A stretch of 31,041 bases of DNA from Chloroflexota bacterium (GTDB lineage Bacteria > Chloroflexota > Anaerolineae > J102). Location of the stretch: the NCBI GenBank assembly GCA_003353825.1, contig PIVW01000009.1:1-31041 (forward strand), written 5' to 3'. Position numbers and translations under genes: made by a program. This document shows positions 15,874 through 24,730 of the stretch, one piece after another; within the stretch, counting starts at the first letter, position 1, and the number at the start of each line of letters is the position of its first letter. The notes beneath the pieces are model-generated. The model ran no database searches, was not told the DNA's origin, and saw only the letters and a list, made by a program, of their open reading frames with translations.

Positions 15874-16569
15874 ATGAATCCAACCCATCCGAACATCATC
15901 ACCCTAATACCAGCCTACAACGAAGCCACCCGCATCCAGCCGGTGATCGCGGGTGCACTCGCACATCTCCCCGTCCTGGTTGTCGACGATGGTTCAAGAG
16001 ATGATACGGCTGATATTGCCGAAGCCAACGCTGCCACTGTTCTGCGCCAGATACCAAACCAAGGCAAAGGTGTGGCGTTGCGCAGCGGTTTTCAGTGGAC
16101 GCTAAGCGGTGGATATGATGCTTTGATCGCATTGGATGCCGATGGTCAGCACGACCCGGCAGAGATACCGAAGTTCTTAACCTGTTTCAAGGAGACACAA
16201 GCTGACCTCATCATCGGCGCCCGTGATTTCAGTCAAATCCCCCTGGTACGGCGGATAGCCAACTCGCTGGGACGTTGGTCCTTTTCGTGGGCGCTTGGCC
16301 GACAGGTGTTGGATAACCAGTCGGGCTATCGCTTGCTAAGCAGGCGCATGATGGAGGCCACACTGGCCAGTGAAGAAGAGGGGTTCGAATTTGAGGTTGA
16401 TATGATCGTGCTATGCGTTTTACACGATTATTGTTTGGAATGGGTACCCATCCGCACCATCTACGCGGGCGAAAGCAGCCACATCAATCCCATCGAACAC
16501 ATTACCAACTTCACCCGCGTCCTCCTCGAAACGCGGCGGCGAGTCAATGCCAACGTTGCCAAGCCGTAG
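15874..16569 (+). CDS. Family 2 glycosyltransferase, DPM-like
   Basis: A 231-residue GT-A fold enzyme that would move a sugar from a nucleotide donor, probably to a lipid or polyprenyl phosphate. NIITLIPAYNEA opens the fold and VLVVDDGSRDDT binds the nucleotide. The D-x-D metal site is Asp88-Ala-Asp90 in ALDADGQHDP. NQSGYRLLSRRM and EGFEFEVDMI are acceptor-side blocks typical of the dolichol-phosphate mannosyltransferase group. No C-terminal membrane helices are present, so it would be soluble or peripheral. Confidence 0.88.
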   Translation: MNPTHPNIITLIPAYNEATRIQPVIAGALAHLPVLVVDDGSRDDTADIAEANAATVLRQIPNQGKGVALRSGFQWTLSGGYDALIALDADGQHDPAEIPKFLTCFKETQADLIIGARDFSQIPLVRRIANSLGRWSFSWALGRQVLDNQSGYRLLSRRMMEATLASEEEGFEFEVDMIVLCVLHDYCLEWVPIRTIYAGESSHINPIEHITNFTRVLLETRRRVNANVAKP

Positions 16570-16597
16570 CGCCACCTTTATATCGCATCAGACAGAC

Positions 16598-16756
16598 TTC
16601 CAATCGTCTATTGCACTGATACTGGACGCCTGTCCCATTGGTATCACCGCGGCCTTGAACACACATCACTACCCATTAGAACAGATCCATGAGGCCTTCG
16701 ACGTTGCCGTCCACGACAAATAAAATGCCTTCAAAGTGATGCTGACTTTTGATTGA
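16598..16756 (+). pseudogene. C-terminal scrap of a zinc-type alcohol/polyol dehydrogenase
   Basis: One frame reads THHYPLEQIHEAFDVAVHDK, TAA (16721-16723), then NAFKVMLTFD and TGA. This is the standard end of medium-chain Zn-dependent dehydrogenases (THRFPL-I-EAFD--...AFKV). The TAA stands for one residue within that ending. Everything upstream of about 16598, including the zinc and NAD sites, is missing, because the glycosyltransferase gene ends there. It sits directly before iolC, where a polyol dehydrogenase would make metabolic sense. Confidence 0.55.
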
Positions 16757-16788
16757 GTCAATTCAATCTGAACCCTATCGAGGTATCT

Positions 16789-17832
16789 ATGACGATTGAC
16801 GCTACACTCGCTTCCCGTACTTACGACAGCCTGCATATGGGTCGTTCCTCCATTGACCTTTACTCCAACGACGTGGGGGCGCCATTTGCAGAGATCACGA
16901 GCTTCGCCGCCTACGTGGGCGGTTCGCCGACCAACATCAGTGTGGGCGGGCGCCGGCTGGGACTGAAAACCGCGCTGTTGACCGGCCTGGGCCAGGACCC
17001 CGTAGGTGAGTTCCTCCTCAAGTTCTTGCAGGATGAAGGCGTCGAAACTCGATTCATCACCCATAAATTGCACCACCGCTCTAGCGCTGTAATCCTGGGC
17101 ATCGAGCCTCCTGACCAGTTCCCGCTGGTCTACTATCGAGATAACTGTTCTGACATCCAGTTAACCATCGACGACGTACTGGCCGCGCCCATCGCCAACA
17201 GCCGCATCTTTCAATTTGCGGGCACCAACCTGAGCAAAGACCCCAGCCGCAGCGCCACCCTATTTGGGGCTGAGCTGGCCCAACAGGTCGGGACAGAAGT
17301 TGTGCTGGACATTGACTTTCGGCCTGACCAGTGGCATGACCCACGCGCGTTCGGCATTGCTATTCGCTCCGCCCTGCGCTGGGTTGACGTCGTCATCGGC
17401 ACCGAAGACGAGATCAACGCCGCCATGCTCTCCGATGTTAGCCAGATGCAGTTGACCAGTTCGCAGGTCTCGGATACCCGCGTCAGTGGTGATATCGAGA
17501 CGGCCATCGAAAGGCTGCTGGCATTGGGACCCAAGGCGCTTCTGCAAAAACGTGGAGAGGAAGGCGTCCGGGTCCATCTCAGAGAGGGGGATGGCAGTCG
17601 TACACAGCTTGACGTACCCGGGTTCCCGGTCAAAGTCTACAACATCCTCGGTGCGGGCGACGCCTTTGCCGCCGGTTTTCTCTACGGTCACGTGCGGGGA
17701 TTGGACTGGTACGAGTCAGCCCGCATGGGAAATGCCTGTGGGGCCATCGTCGTAACGAAGCACGGCTGCGCCAACTTTATGCCCACGCTTCTGGAGGCTG
17801 AAAAGTTCATCGAGAAATATGGCGGACTATAG
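16789..17832 (+). CDS. iolC: 5-dehydro-2-deoxygluconokinase (PfkB family)
   Basis: A 347-residue kinase that phosphorylates 5-dehydro-2-deoxygluconate in myo-inositol breakdown. The PfkB N-terminal signature is YVGGSPTNISVGGRRLGL, and the C-terminal signature is NILGAGDAFAAGF with the catalytic base Asp291. FPLVYYRDNCSD and VVLDIDFRPDQWHDP are typical of IolC rather than of fructokinase or ribokinase. I use ATG 16789 with GAGG at 16780-16783. An in-frame TTG at 16753 lies inside the dehydrogenase scrap and lacks a ribosome site. Other inositol genes are not in this window. Confidence 0.85.
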   Translation: MTIDATLASRTYDSLHMGRSSIDLYSNDVGAPFAEITSFAAYVGGSPTNISVGGRRLGLKTALLTGLGQDPVGEFLLKFLQDEGVETRFITHKLHHRSSAVILGIEPPDQFPLVYYRDNCSDIQLTIDDVLAAPIANSRIFQFAGTNLSKDPSRSATLFGAELAQQVGTEVVLDIDFRPDQWHDPRAFGIAIRSALRWVDVVIGTEDEINAAMLSDVSQMQLTSSQVSDTRVSGDIETAIERLLALGPKALLQKRGEEGVRVHLREGDGSRTQLDVPGFPVKVYNILGAGDAFAAGFLYGHVRGLDWYESARMGNACGAIVVTKHGCANFMPTLLEAEKFIEKYGGL

Positions 17833-18000
17833 AGATAGCTTTTCGGCTTTTCCTTCTTGAGCCAGCGTTTCTCGTAATAAGGTGGTCACAGCTCGAGAAA
17901 AAGGAACAGCCGCTCCTTTCTTTAGTGATCTTTCGCGAGTGACAGATCAGTACCCGGCATTCTCGCCAGGTCCTGATTAATACTGGATTTTTGCTCGCAG

Positions 18001-18417
18001 CTATGCTCGCCAGCGATTTATGCGCCAGGCCGCATAAAACTCCGCTACGGCGAACCAGAAAACGATCTCAGCAGTCAGCGCCACTGTCCAATTGCCCGCA
18101 GTTGTGAATGGAATCCAACCCGAGACCAGTAAAAGGGCGCTGCCTGCGACCCAGACCATATCCATGACAGCGATGGTGATAAGTTCGGAGCGAGAGACCG
18201 GGCGAGAGGCCAGACGATAGAGAAATATAGCGAAACCCATAAGCCCGATTCCAGTGACGGCAAGAGTTAATGGGGAAGGAATACCCATGTAAGCTGCGAT
18301 AGGTGAGGCAGCAACGGTAAGGGCAAGGCCGCTGAGTCCTGAAAAGAAAGCGTTGATACGTAGCAAGCGCTGGCCCAGCGTAGAAGAGGTTGTGTGAACG
18401 GCGGTTTGGGTGGCCAT
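18001..18417 (-). CDS. Small four-helix membrane protein of unknown function
   Basis: A 138-residue protein with four hydrophobic segments at about residues 22-44, 50-69, 78-101 and 107-131, and polar loops such as RLASRPVSRSE. I do not recognise a named family. The start is supported by AAAGG about 12 bases upstream. It is the last gene of the minus-strand block and converges with iolC. Confidence 0.7.
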   Translation of the reverse strand: MATQTAVHTTSSTLGQRLLRINAFFSGLSGLALTVAASPIAAYMGIPSPLTLAVTGIGLMGFAIFLYRLASRPVSRSELITIAVMDMVWVAGSALLLVSGWIPFTTAGNWTVALTAEIVFWFAVAEFYAAWRINRWRA

Positions 18418-18558
18418 GATGATTCATCCTTTTGGGTGTGGAGGTTTCGAGAAGTCGTTGAGTGTTCCCCCACTTTAGCGCTTTGACCACTGCTAAGTCT
18501 ACGAAAACAACTGCCAAACACTGCCAGTTTACAATATCAGAGTTGTCTGCCCCTGCCA

Positions 18559-19920
18559 TTAACGCATCCCCGACCGTTCTCTCAAATCCTTGGCGATGAG
18601 TTTGGCTGCGGCATTCTGCCAGTTGTAGAGGGTGCGTTCGGGCGCCTGGCTGCGAAACCAGTCCAGCGCCGCCCGCGTGTTTTCATCCAGATCGTCATGT
18701 ATTGCACGGCGGCTATAGGGTTTTAGCCCTTCGATATATGGGTAGTAAACCGAGTTGTAGTGACGCCACTCGTCTGTGGAACTGAAACCCGAATTTCCAT
18801 CGGGGCTCAACCTCTCGATGCTCTCTACCAACAGCGCTTTCAAGGCATTCGCACGTTCCAAGGTTCCCGGCTGAGCATGACTTGCCGCCAAATGCTGATC
18901 GATGACAGGCAGCCGTGTGAGAGGGCCAACCGCCAAACGGGGAAGATTTCCAAAGTGGCTAAGGGCACGTCGCGTGAGCCGGGCGAATTCCTCTTCCTCC
19001 AGTGCCAACAGGTCGAGGGAGTCATCACGGCGGGGGAGGATGGTGGCAGTTGTACGGAGGGCATCACGATCCTGTTGAACTTCTGGCGAACTCGAAAGGG
19101 CAAAACGATCCAGATAAGTCTGTAGCGGCATTGCGAATGTCTGTGCCAGAACAGCCGTAGCAATCGTGCCGAGTAGCAGGAAAAGCATCGGCGCCGTCAT
19201 CCCCGTAGAGAGCCACATCACCAGGGCGATCTGACCGCCAAACAGCAGAGCGGTGAAGAAGGCGTAATCAAAAGAGCGCAGCAAATCGGGTAAAAACGTC
19301 TCCCCCTGGGCAAAGGCATCAAGCCAGGCGACGGCAAGCCCAAACAATATGAAATCAACGCTGATGGCCAGCAGCATCCAGGTTGAGCTAAGCCATTACT
19401 GGGGAATCAGAAACAAGCTCAATCCCATGACGAAAAAAATTGTAGCTGACAAGGCCACACCAATACCCTGGCGCTGGCGAAACGCATGCAGGTGGCGAAT
19501 CAACAGAATAAATGCCGCTATTAGTGGCGCCATGCCAAATAACAACTGACCTGCACGTTCAACACCGGTGACAAATAGAAGGGCCAGACCGATCAGCCAA
19601 AGCAGGAAGAGTACAGGCCACACCCTGATCAAACGCCAACGCAAAGGATCTGATTCTGGCAATAGGTGTAGAAGTGTGCCCGTCCAACAGAGCGCTGGCA
19701 AGAGAATGAGAAAAGAATGTGCGGCGCCTACGTTCCCTCCGACAGTCTCCTCAGTTACGGCTGCAATTGGCAGCAGGGCAACTACCAGGGCGTATGTCAC
19801 CAGACCGGCACTGCTCCATCGCAACAGTGGATCGGCCGGATCTCGGGACAGCAAATAGAGCCCAAGCCACATGATCAGTCCAAATGCCAGAACGCTCGTA
19901 GCTGTCGCCACTCCACTCAT
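18559..19920 (-). pseudogene. Polytopic membrane protein interrupted by one in-frame TAA
   Basis: Two minus-strand frames, 19920-19396 (174 residues, about six membrane helices) and 19377-18559 (272 residues), lie in the same reading frame and are parted only by TAA at 19398-19396. Ignoring it, the protein reads LFLIPQ-stop-WLSSTWMLLAISVDF through a seventh helix, two or three more helices, and a soluble C-terminal part of about 160 residues. The ATG at 19377 has no ribosome site in front of it, so independent re-start is unlikely. The family is unknown to me. The gene overlaps the zinc-ribbon gene before it by four bases (ATGA), so the pair was co-translated. Confidence 0.6.
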
Positions 19921-20993
19921 GGCAACGGCTCTGCATCTCTAACACCGCCAAACGTGTTTACATCAAGCTGCCAGCGGCTACCAGGTGGATACTTTTGTAA
20001 ATCTTCGGGTCGGCTAACACTCATCCGATAGGTCTCATCATCTGAGGTAAATAGTATGGTGTAAGTCTCCTCGCGTTCTCCTTCTTGCTGCCCGTTCTCA
20101 AGTGTAAGTGCCGGCCAGGAGGGATTTTGATCACGACCTTCGCTTACCAATGTGTTGACCACTCGCAACTCTTCGTCGCTGTACTCACACCAGGATCGGT
20201 AGATCTCATATTTGCAATCTTGCACAACCTCACCTAAACCGGTGCCGGTATCGACCGTGTAGGGTGTGCCACACACCTCACGAGCACCCTCTGCTGGGGT
20301 CTCTTGTGTGTGATGCATTTTTTGCCTGCATTGTCCTACCGCGGCATCATCGGGTAAGCTATTTTCCCAGGTTTCTTTTTCGACGGGTATCAGGGCCATG
20401 ATAGCGATACTGCGCGACCACTTGTAATCAGATACCTCACCCACGGTCTCGGTGGTGCGGCTGGTAAGCAGATACAACACAATGCACAAGAGGACGGCGC
20501 CGACGAACAGGAAGAGGAGCCAACGACTACGCTTCGGCGCGGGAGTATATTTCTTTTTGGTTTGCTCTGCTTCAGACTGAACATGTGGCAAGGCACTGCC
20601 ACAATTGGCACAGATGATAGCGCTGGCCAGGTTTTCCGAACCACAGGAGGGGCAGGAAATAGGGGGCGCCGGTTCGTGCCGGTGCGCCCCTAAAACATTT
20701 CCTTTGATGCGCGCCTGTCCTTCACTCAGGTAGCCTCCACATTGTTTGCAGATCGTTGCACCGGCCGGATTGCGTGTACCGCAGTAGCCACAATGGATAT
20801 CAGGGCCAGCTTTAGCCGCTGCGATCTTTTCATCATCTTCTATGAAAGCTTCGTGGACCGGTTGTATAAAGTCGATATCATCGGGTTGCGCCACGCCACA
20901 GGACGCGCAGCTTTTTCTCGTTCCGGGATTGCGATTCTTACAGTTCGGACAAATCCATTCCAGTTCAGTAAAGCCCAGTGATTTTTTTGTCAT
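19917..20993 (-). CDS. Membrane-anchored protein with three zinc ribbons
   Basis: A 358-residue protein. Three Cys4 zinc ribbons open it: CPNC...CASC (15-32), then CGYC...CKQC and CPSC...CANC. A single membrane helix follows (WLLFLFVGAVLLCIVLYLL), then an outer domain of about 170 residues with several cysteines. I choose ATG 20993 (MTKKSLGF). The longer frame from 21056 would start inside the terminator hairpin at 21033-21072 and adds a tail without domain features. The function is unknown. Zinc-ribbon plus membrane-domain proteins of this layout are common in Chloroflexota. Confidence 0.7.
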   Translation of the reverse strand: MTKKSLGFTELEWICPNCKNRNPGTRKSCASCGVAQPDDIDFIQPVHEAFIEDDEKIAAAKAGPDIHCGYCGTRNPAGATICKQCGGYLSEGQARIKGNVLGAHRHEPAPPISCPSCGSENLASAIICANCGSALPHVQSEAEQTKKKYTPAPKRSRWLLFLFVGAVLLCIVLYLLTSRTTETVGEVSDYKWSRSIAIMALIPVEKETWENSLPDDAAVGQCRQKMHHTQETPAEGAREVCGTPYTVDTGTGLGEVVQDCKYEIYRSWCEYSDEELRVVNTLVSEGRDQNPSWPALTLENGQQEGEREETYTILFTSDDETYRMSVSRPEDLQKYPPGSRWQLDVNTFGGVRDAEPLP

Positions 20994-21030
20994 ATCCGTT
21001 CGGCCTGGTTCAAATCTGGAGGGGGTCGAT

Positions 21031-21072
21031 AAAAAAGCGGCGGCGCCATGATACATGGATACCGCCGCTTTT
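21031..21072 (-). terminator. Rho-independent terminator downstream of apgM
   Basis: On the minus strand an 11-bp perfect stem (AAAAGCGGCGG, 21033-21043, with CCGCCGCTTTT, 21062-21072) encloses a second small stem, CCATG/CATGG. It is followed by six Ts (21036-21031). It would end the apgM transcript and lies upstream of the zinc-ribbon start at 20993. Confidence 0.75.
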
Positions 21073-21111
21073 ATACACTGTCTGGATAGGAGTGCCCGTT
21101 GAAGTCGCTAG

Positions 21112-21156
21112 AGGCATTTTCGGATTGGAGGTTTATTTATTTTTCCGAAAATGCCT
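21112..21156 (-). promoter_or_regulatory. Perfect 13-bp stem-loop at the apgM stop codon
   Basis: AGGCATTTTCGGA (21112-21124) pairs perfectly with TCCGAAAATGCCT (21144-21156) around a 19-base AT-rich loop. The right arm includes the last base of the apgM stop codon. No T run follows, so it more likely protects the mRNA end or assists the terminator just downstream. Confidence 0.65.
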
Positions 21157-22382
21157 TACGCTCCGAATCTGGCCAGTTTTCCGGCATATCCCGCGGCCCA
21201 AGGAACGATCTGGGTGGCATGGAAAACACCCATTTCCCCACCCTCGCTGGCTCGCTCTCCGAAAACAGCCACGCTATCGGGCATGACATCTTCGCCCCAG
21301 AACAAAGTGGGTACAGGATGATAAGAGTGGCTTTGCATTTTGGCCGGGGTGCTGTGGTCACCTGTGACGATCACGACCGCCGGTTCCAACGCCAACAGAT
21401 GGTGTACCACCTGATCCACTGCTTCGATCTCATGGACCTTGGCATCAAAATTGCCATCTTCGCCGTAACTATCTGTCTTCTTGATATGAATAAAGAAGAA
21501 ATCGTACTCTTTCCACACATGCGCCAACGCCTCGATTTGGTGGAAGGGACGATCACCGCCGAAGTCAATCACATCCATACCGACCAATTTGGCAACACCT
21601 TTGTACATGGGGTAGACAGCAATGGCAGCCGCGCGCATCTGGTAGATATCGGTGAATTGCGGCAGGCCGGGATCCTGGGCAAGCCCACGCAGGTTCAATG
21701 AGTTGGCCTTGGGCTCATCTGCCAACACGGCTCGGGCCTGATCCACCCATTTGTTGACCAGAGCAGCGCTGTGGGCGCCCTCTGCTGTCCCACTCTCATC
21801 TTCAACCGCAAGGGGCGCTTTGCCGGTAACCAAAGGATCGGTTTCGGTAAGTTCGCCGCCAAGTCCATCGCCACGGATAACAAGCACGAATCGATGCTCT
21901 TTGACGGGCTTGACGATGACCTCGTAGCCTTCTTCGGCTAAACTGGTGTTGGCTTGCAGTTTATCACAAAGGCGGATACATTCTTCAGTAGGAATACGCC
22001 CGGCCCGGCGGTCGCTGATCAGGCCGTCGGCAGCCACCGTCGCAAAATTGCCGCGGGCTGCCAGATCCTTTGCTCCGAGATCAAAGCCAATGCCAAATGC
22101 TTCCAGCACGCCCCGCCCGATGTCAAACTTGATAGGATCGTAACTGAACAGGCTAAGATGGGCAGGGCCCGACCCTGGTGTTATACCCGGCCGGATGGGG
22201 ATGGACCGACCAACGCTTCCCTCTCGGGCCAGTCGGTCGAGATTTGGGGTATGGGCGGTCTCTAATTCTGTCAGGCCATTGACGTGGAGCGGCATCCCGC
22301 CCAGGCCATCCATGACCAGCAGTACGATTTTGTTTTCGTTGGTTTGGGAAAGGTTTTTGTAGATATTCAAGTCGGTAATCAT
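21156..22382 (-). CDS. apgM: Cofactor-independent phosphoglycerate mutase, archaeal type
   Basis: A 408-residue alkaline-phosphatase-superfamily enzyme that interconverts 3- and 2-phosphoglycerate in glycolysis and gluconeogenesis. KIVLLVMDGLGG holds the first metal Asp. TPGSGPAHLSLFSYDP holds the catalytic Ser. IHIKKTDSYGEDGNFDAKV and IVTGDHSTPAKMQSHSYHPVP complete the two-metal site. Length matches the ApgM family (about 400) rather than the longer bacterial GpmI. The gene is followed by two hairpins. Confidence 0.92.
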   Translation of the reverse strand: MITDLNIYKNLSQTNENKIVLLVMDGLGGMPLHVNGLTELETAHTPNLDRLAREGSVGRSIPIRPGITPGSGPAHLSLFSYDPIKFDIGRGVLEAFGIGFDLGAKDLAARGNFATVAADGLISDRRAGRIPTEECIRLCDKLQANTSLAEEGYEVIVKPVKEHRFVLVIRGDGLGGELTETDPLVTGKAPLAVEDESGTAEGAHSAALVNKWVDQARAVLADEPKANSLNLRGLAQDPGLPQFTDIYQMRAAAIAVYPMYKGVAKLVGMDVIDFGGDRPFHQIEALAHVWKEYDFFFIHIKKTDSYGEDGNFDAKVHEIEAVDQVVHHLLALEPAVVIVTGDHSTPAKMQSHSYHPVPTLFWGEDVMPDSVAVFGERASEGGEMGVFHATQIVPWAAGYAGKLARFGA

Positions 22383-22402
22383 AAGCGCTCCTCACGCAGA
22401 AA

Positions 22403-22432
22403 GAGGGATGGACAGGTGAGCGTCCATCCCCC
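22403..22432 (-). terminator. Likely terminator of the sugar ABC ATPase gene
   Basis: GGGATGGAC (22405-22413) and GTCCATCCC (22422-22430) form a perfect 9-bp stem with an eight-base loop, between the ATPase stop (22503) and the apgM start (22382). On the minus strand it is followed by CTCTTTCT, a weak T tract, so termination may be partial and let apgM be read through. Confidence 0.5.
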
Positions 22433-22502
22433 TAAATGTATTCTAGTTTAAAGCAATGCTCGATTCAGCATTGCCAAAACGAGTTTTTACATCTTGATGG
22501 AA

Positions 22503-23609
22503 CTAGACCAAGGCGATCTCAGTGGTGGGATCGAAGATGTGCATATTAACCATGTTGATGTTGAAGTCGATGCTCTCGCCGGGGGCGACGCGTGTACGCG
22601 GGTCCACACGGGCGATAAAGGTTTTACCACCGCTCAGACCATAAATAAAGATCTCGTTACCCATCAACTCGGTGACATCAACATCGGCGGTCAAAGGAGC
22701 GGCGATCACACCAGGTGGTGTAAAGGCAGCGGCATGGATATCCTCCGGGCGAATACCGAAAATAACTTCTTTCCCCTGGTATTTACGGATCTGGTCCGCT
22801 TTGTCACCAGGCACTTCCAGGCGGAAGGTGCCGCTATCCACAATGAGCTTACCGGTGTCACCCTGTTCGACCAGGGTGGCGTCGAAGAAGTTCATGCTGG
22901 GGCTACCGATAAAGCCAGCCACAAAAACATTGCCAGGATGATCGTAAAGTGTCGCAGGCGTGTCGACCTGCATGAGCACACCATCTTTGAGCACGGCGAT
23001 GCGATCGGCCATGGTCATGGCTTCGATCTGGTCATGCGTCACATAGATGAAGGTCGTAGCAAGCTGTTGGTGTAGCCTTGAGATGTTCGCGCGGGTCTCG
23101 ACACGAAGCTTGGCGTCAAGGTTCGACAAAGGCTCATCCAGCAAGAAGACCTGGGGATTACGAACAATCGCACGTCCTACAGCCACGCGCTGTCGCTGGC
23201 CACCGGAGAGGGCTTTAGGCTTGCGGTCAAGCAGAGGTATAATACCCAGTAATTCGGCCGCTTCCTTCACTTTTGAGTCGATCTCTTGCTTGGGTACTTT
23301 GCGCAGCTTGAGCCCAAAGGCCATGTTGTCATACACACTCATGTGCGGGTAGAGTGCGTACGATTGGAACACCATGGCGATATCGCGGTCTTTGGGAGGG
23401 ACATCGTTGACTACACGGTCGGAAATCTTGACGATGCCTTCGGTGATCTCCTCCAATCCGGCAAGCAGTCGCAGTGTTGTCGACTTCCCACAACCGGACG
23501 GGCCGACGTAAACCATAAATTCCTTGTCTTCGATATGAAGGGTCAAGTCATTGACAGCTACGACTTCGCCCCAGCGTTTAAATACGTGTTCGTAAGATAC
23601 ATTGGCCAT
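22503..23609 (-). CDS. MalK/UgpC/MsmK-type sugar ABC transporter ATPase
   Basis: A 368-residue ATPase that powers CUT1-type carbohydrate importers. Walker A is GPSGCGKS (36-43), the Q-loop is MVFQSYALYPHM, the signature is LSGGQRQR, Walker B is VFLLDEPLSNLD and the switch His is in YVTHDQIEAMTMADR. A C-terminal TOBE/MalK regulatory domain follows (FGIRPEDIH, then GPGES-like APGESIDF). ATG 23609 is preceded by AAGGAG with an 8-base gap. A longer frame to 23642 has no such site. No permease or binding-protein gene is adjacent, so it probably serves several importers, as MsmK does. Confidence 0.9.
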   Translation of the reverse strand: MANVSYEHVFKRWGEVVAVNDLTLHIEDKEFMVYVGPSGCGKSTTLRLLAGLEEITEGIVKISDRVVNDVPPKDRDIAMVFQSYALYPHMSVYDNMAFGLKLRKVPKQEIDSKVKEAAELLGIIPLLDRKPKALSGGQRQRVAVGRAIVRNPQVFLLDEPLSNLDAKLRVETRANISRLHQQLATTFIYVTHDQIEAMTMADRIAVLKDGVLMQVDTPATLYDHPGNVFVAGFIGSPSMNFFDATLVEQGDTGKLIVDSGTFRLEVPGDKADQIRKYQGKEVIFGIRPEDIHAAAFTPPGVIAAPLTADVDVTELMGNEIFIYGLSGGKTFIARVDPRTRVAPGESIDFNINMVNMHIFDPTTEIALV

Positions 23610-23823
23610 GAAACAAACTCCTTGGTTGAGTTGTGAACGCACCTCTTGTCAGCAGAACTGTTCGGTCGTCAGATGGGGCCGGGCGCCGGTGGCCGGAGTT
23701 ACTGGCTCTGGTGACACCGTGGCCGTTGTGCCCTTAGTTGTCCCATCGACGGGCATTACCGCCAAAACCGTCTAACAACAGGTACTTGAAAGGTCAAAAA
23801 ACAAATATGTATTGCGGATAGCC

Positions 23824-23839
23824 TGATCGTGTACGATCA
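23824..23839. promoter_or_regulatory. Operator-like palindrome upstream of the sugar ABC ATPase gene
   Basis: TGATCGT-GT-ACGATCA is a perfect 7+7 palindrome with a two-base centre, 215 bases upstream of the minus-strand ATPase start. Size and symmetry fit a dimeric repressor site, but no regulator gene is nearby. Confidence 0.4.
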
Positions 23840-24107
23840 CGGACGTCCTAAGACGACTGCGCCTTTTCCCGCGCTCAGACGCACTGCCATGCCAGCCATG
23901 GTTCTCACTTTCGAGGAATAGCCACCTCCTGTCGAAGTGCGCGGGCTATGTAGCCTGCGTTTGAGAATCGGTTGGACCATCTGTCTTTTCGACAGACCAT
24001 TTTGTGATTATACGTTCAATTCAGACCACGCACAAATGAGGGCTTAAGTGTATTTGCTCGATGATCGGGGGCTTGTTGCCTCTTTTTGTCCATCTTGGTT
24101 TCGTATC

Positions 24108-24135
24108 TGACAAGGTGACAGGGTGACAAGGTGAT
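24108..24135 (+). repeat. Octamer tandem repeat, TGACAAGG type
   Basis: Three consecutive eight-base units (TGACAAGG, TGACAGGG, TGACAAGG) and a partial fourth. Confidence 0.8.
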
Positions 24136-24447
24136 TACTTCGTCATCAAGTCATATAAACCAGCGAAGTCTGTGAACAATCGCTACAAGTTTGGCGCATA
24201 CACATGCGCAGATTTCTCTTGACTTCACCAGAAGAAGCGGGTATCCTTGAACTTAGTTAAGGACAGTATGTCTTTACTGAGGATTGCTGCTTCCAACACA
24301 ATGGCGTGCTTGGTAGCAGCACCCCGGGCTGACGGGCATGGTGTTGTGGTCAAACCTGGTATGTTCATAGGGCGGCGAAGCTACAACCGAATTGCTTACT
24401 ATGGTGGAGTAGATGACCGCTACCACTTTTTTTATAAACCGGGAAAG

Positions 24448-24472
24448 CGGTAGACCGGTAGACCGGTAGACC
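24448..24472 (+). repeat. Octamer tandem repeat, three copies of CGGTAGAC
   Basis: Three perfect eight-base units plus one base. The unit junction contains ACCGGT, so the array is partly self-complementary. ACCAGG at its end can pair with CCTGGT about 30 bases on, just before a T run. Confidence 0.8.
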
Positions 24473-24671
24473 AGGACAAACGTCGCTTGCCGGAGTCGGC
24501 CTGGTTTTTCGGTGTACTCAAAATCTACAGAATTTTCAAAGATATAATCTTGTTGATCCTGTCCAAATTTCTTGCCTATCATACAAGAGCCCGATTGCCT
24601 AGGAACTATACTGGGTGGAGAGAAATTGTGTTTCCAAAATTTTGACGCAACCCACCCAATAATCATCCAGT

Positions 24672-24730
24672 TTGACAGCCACAAGGTGGCGTGATAAGCT
24701 CTCTTTGAAATCGATGACGCAACGCGTCAT
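24672..24730 (+). promoter_or_regulatory. Candidate promoter and operator of the phasin-like gene
   Basis: A consensus -35 TTGACA (24672-24677) has only a weak -10 at 17 bases (TAAGCT). It is followed by a perfect palindrome ATGACGC-AAC-GCGTCAT (24714-24730). A smaller palindrome GCCAC-AAG-GTGGC (24678-24690) lies in the spacer, and an ATGACG half-site recurs near 24745. The layout suits a repressible promoter for the gene at 24795. Confidence 0.35.

Noticed and set aside
17900..17925. AAAGGA/TCCTTT hairpin followed by CTTT between iolC and the convergent membrane gene
   Set aside because: Only six AT-rich base pairs and a weak T tract; not strong enough to call a terminator.
1603..19398. 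Stop-codon reassignment as the cause of in-frame TAG/TAA
   Set aside because: Both TAG and TAA end many intact genes here at the expected family lengths, so they function as stops.
24274..24684. 136-codon minus-strand frame and an overlapping plus-strand frame at 24247-24453
   Set aside because: The two overlap, neither has a ribosome site or motif, and both contain tandem-repeat sequence.
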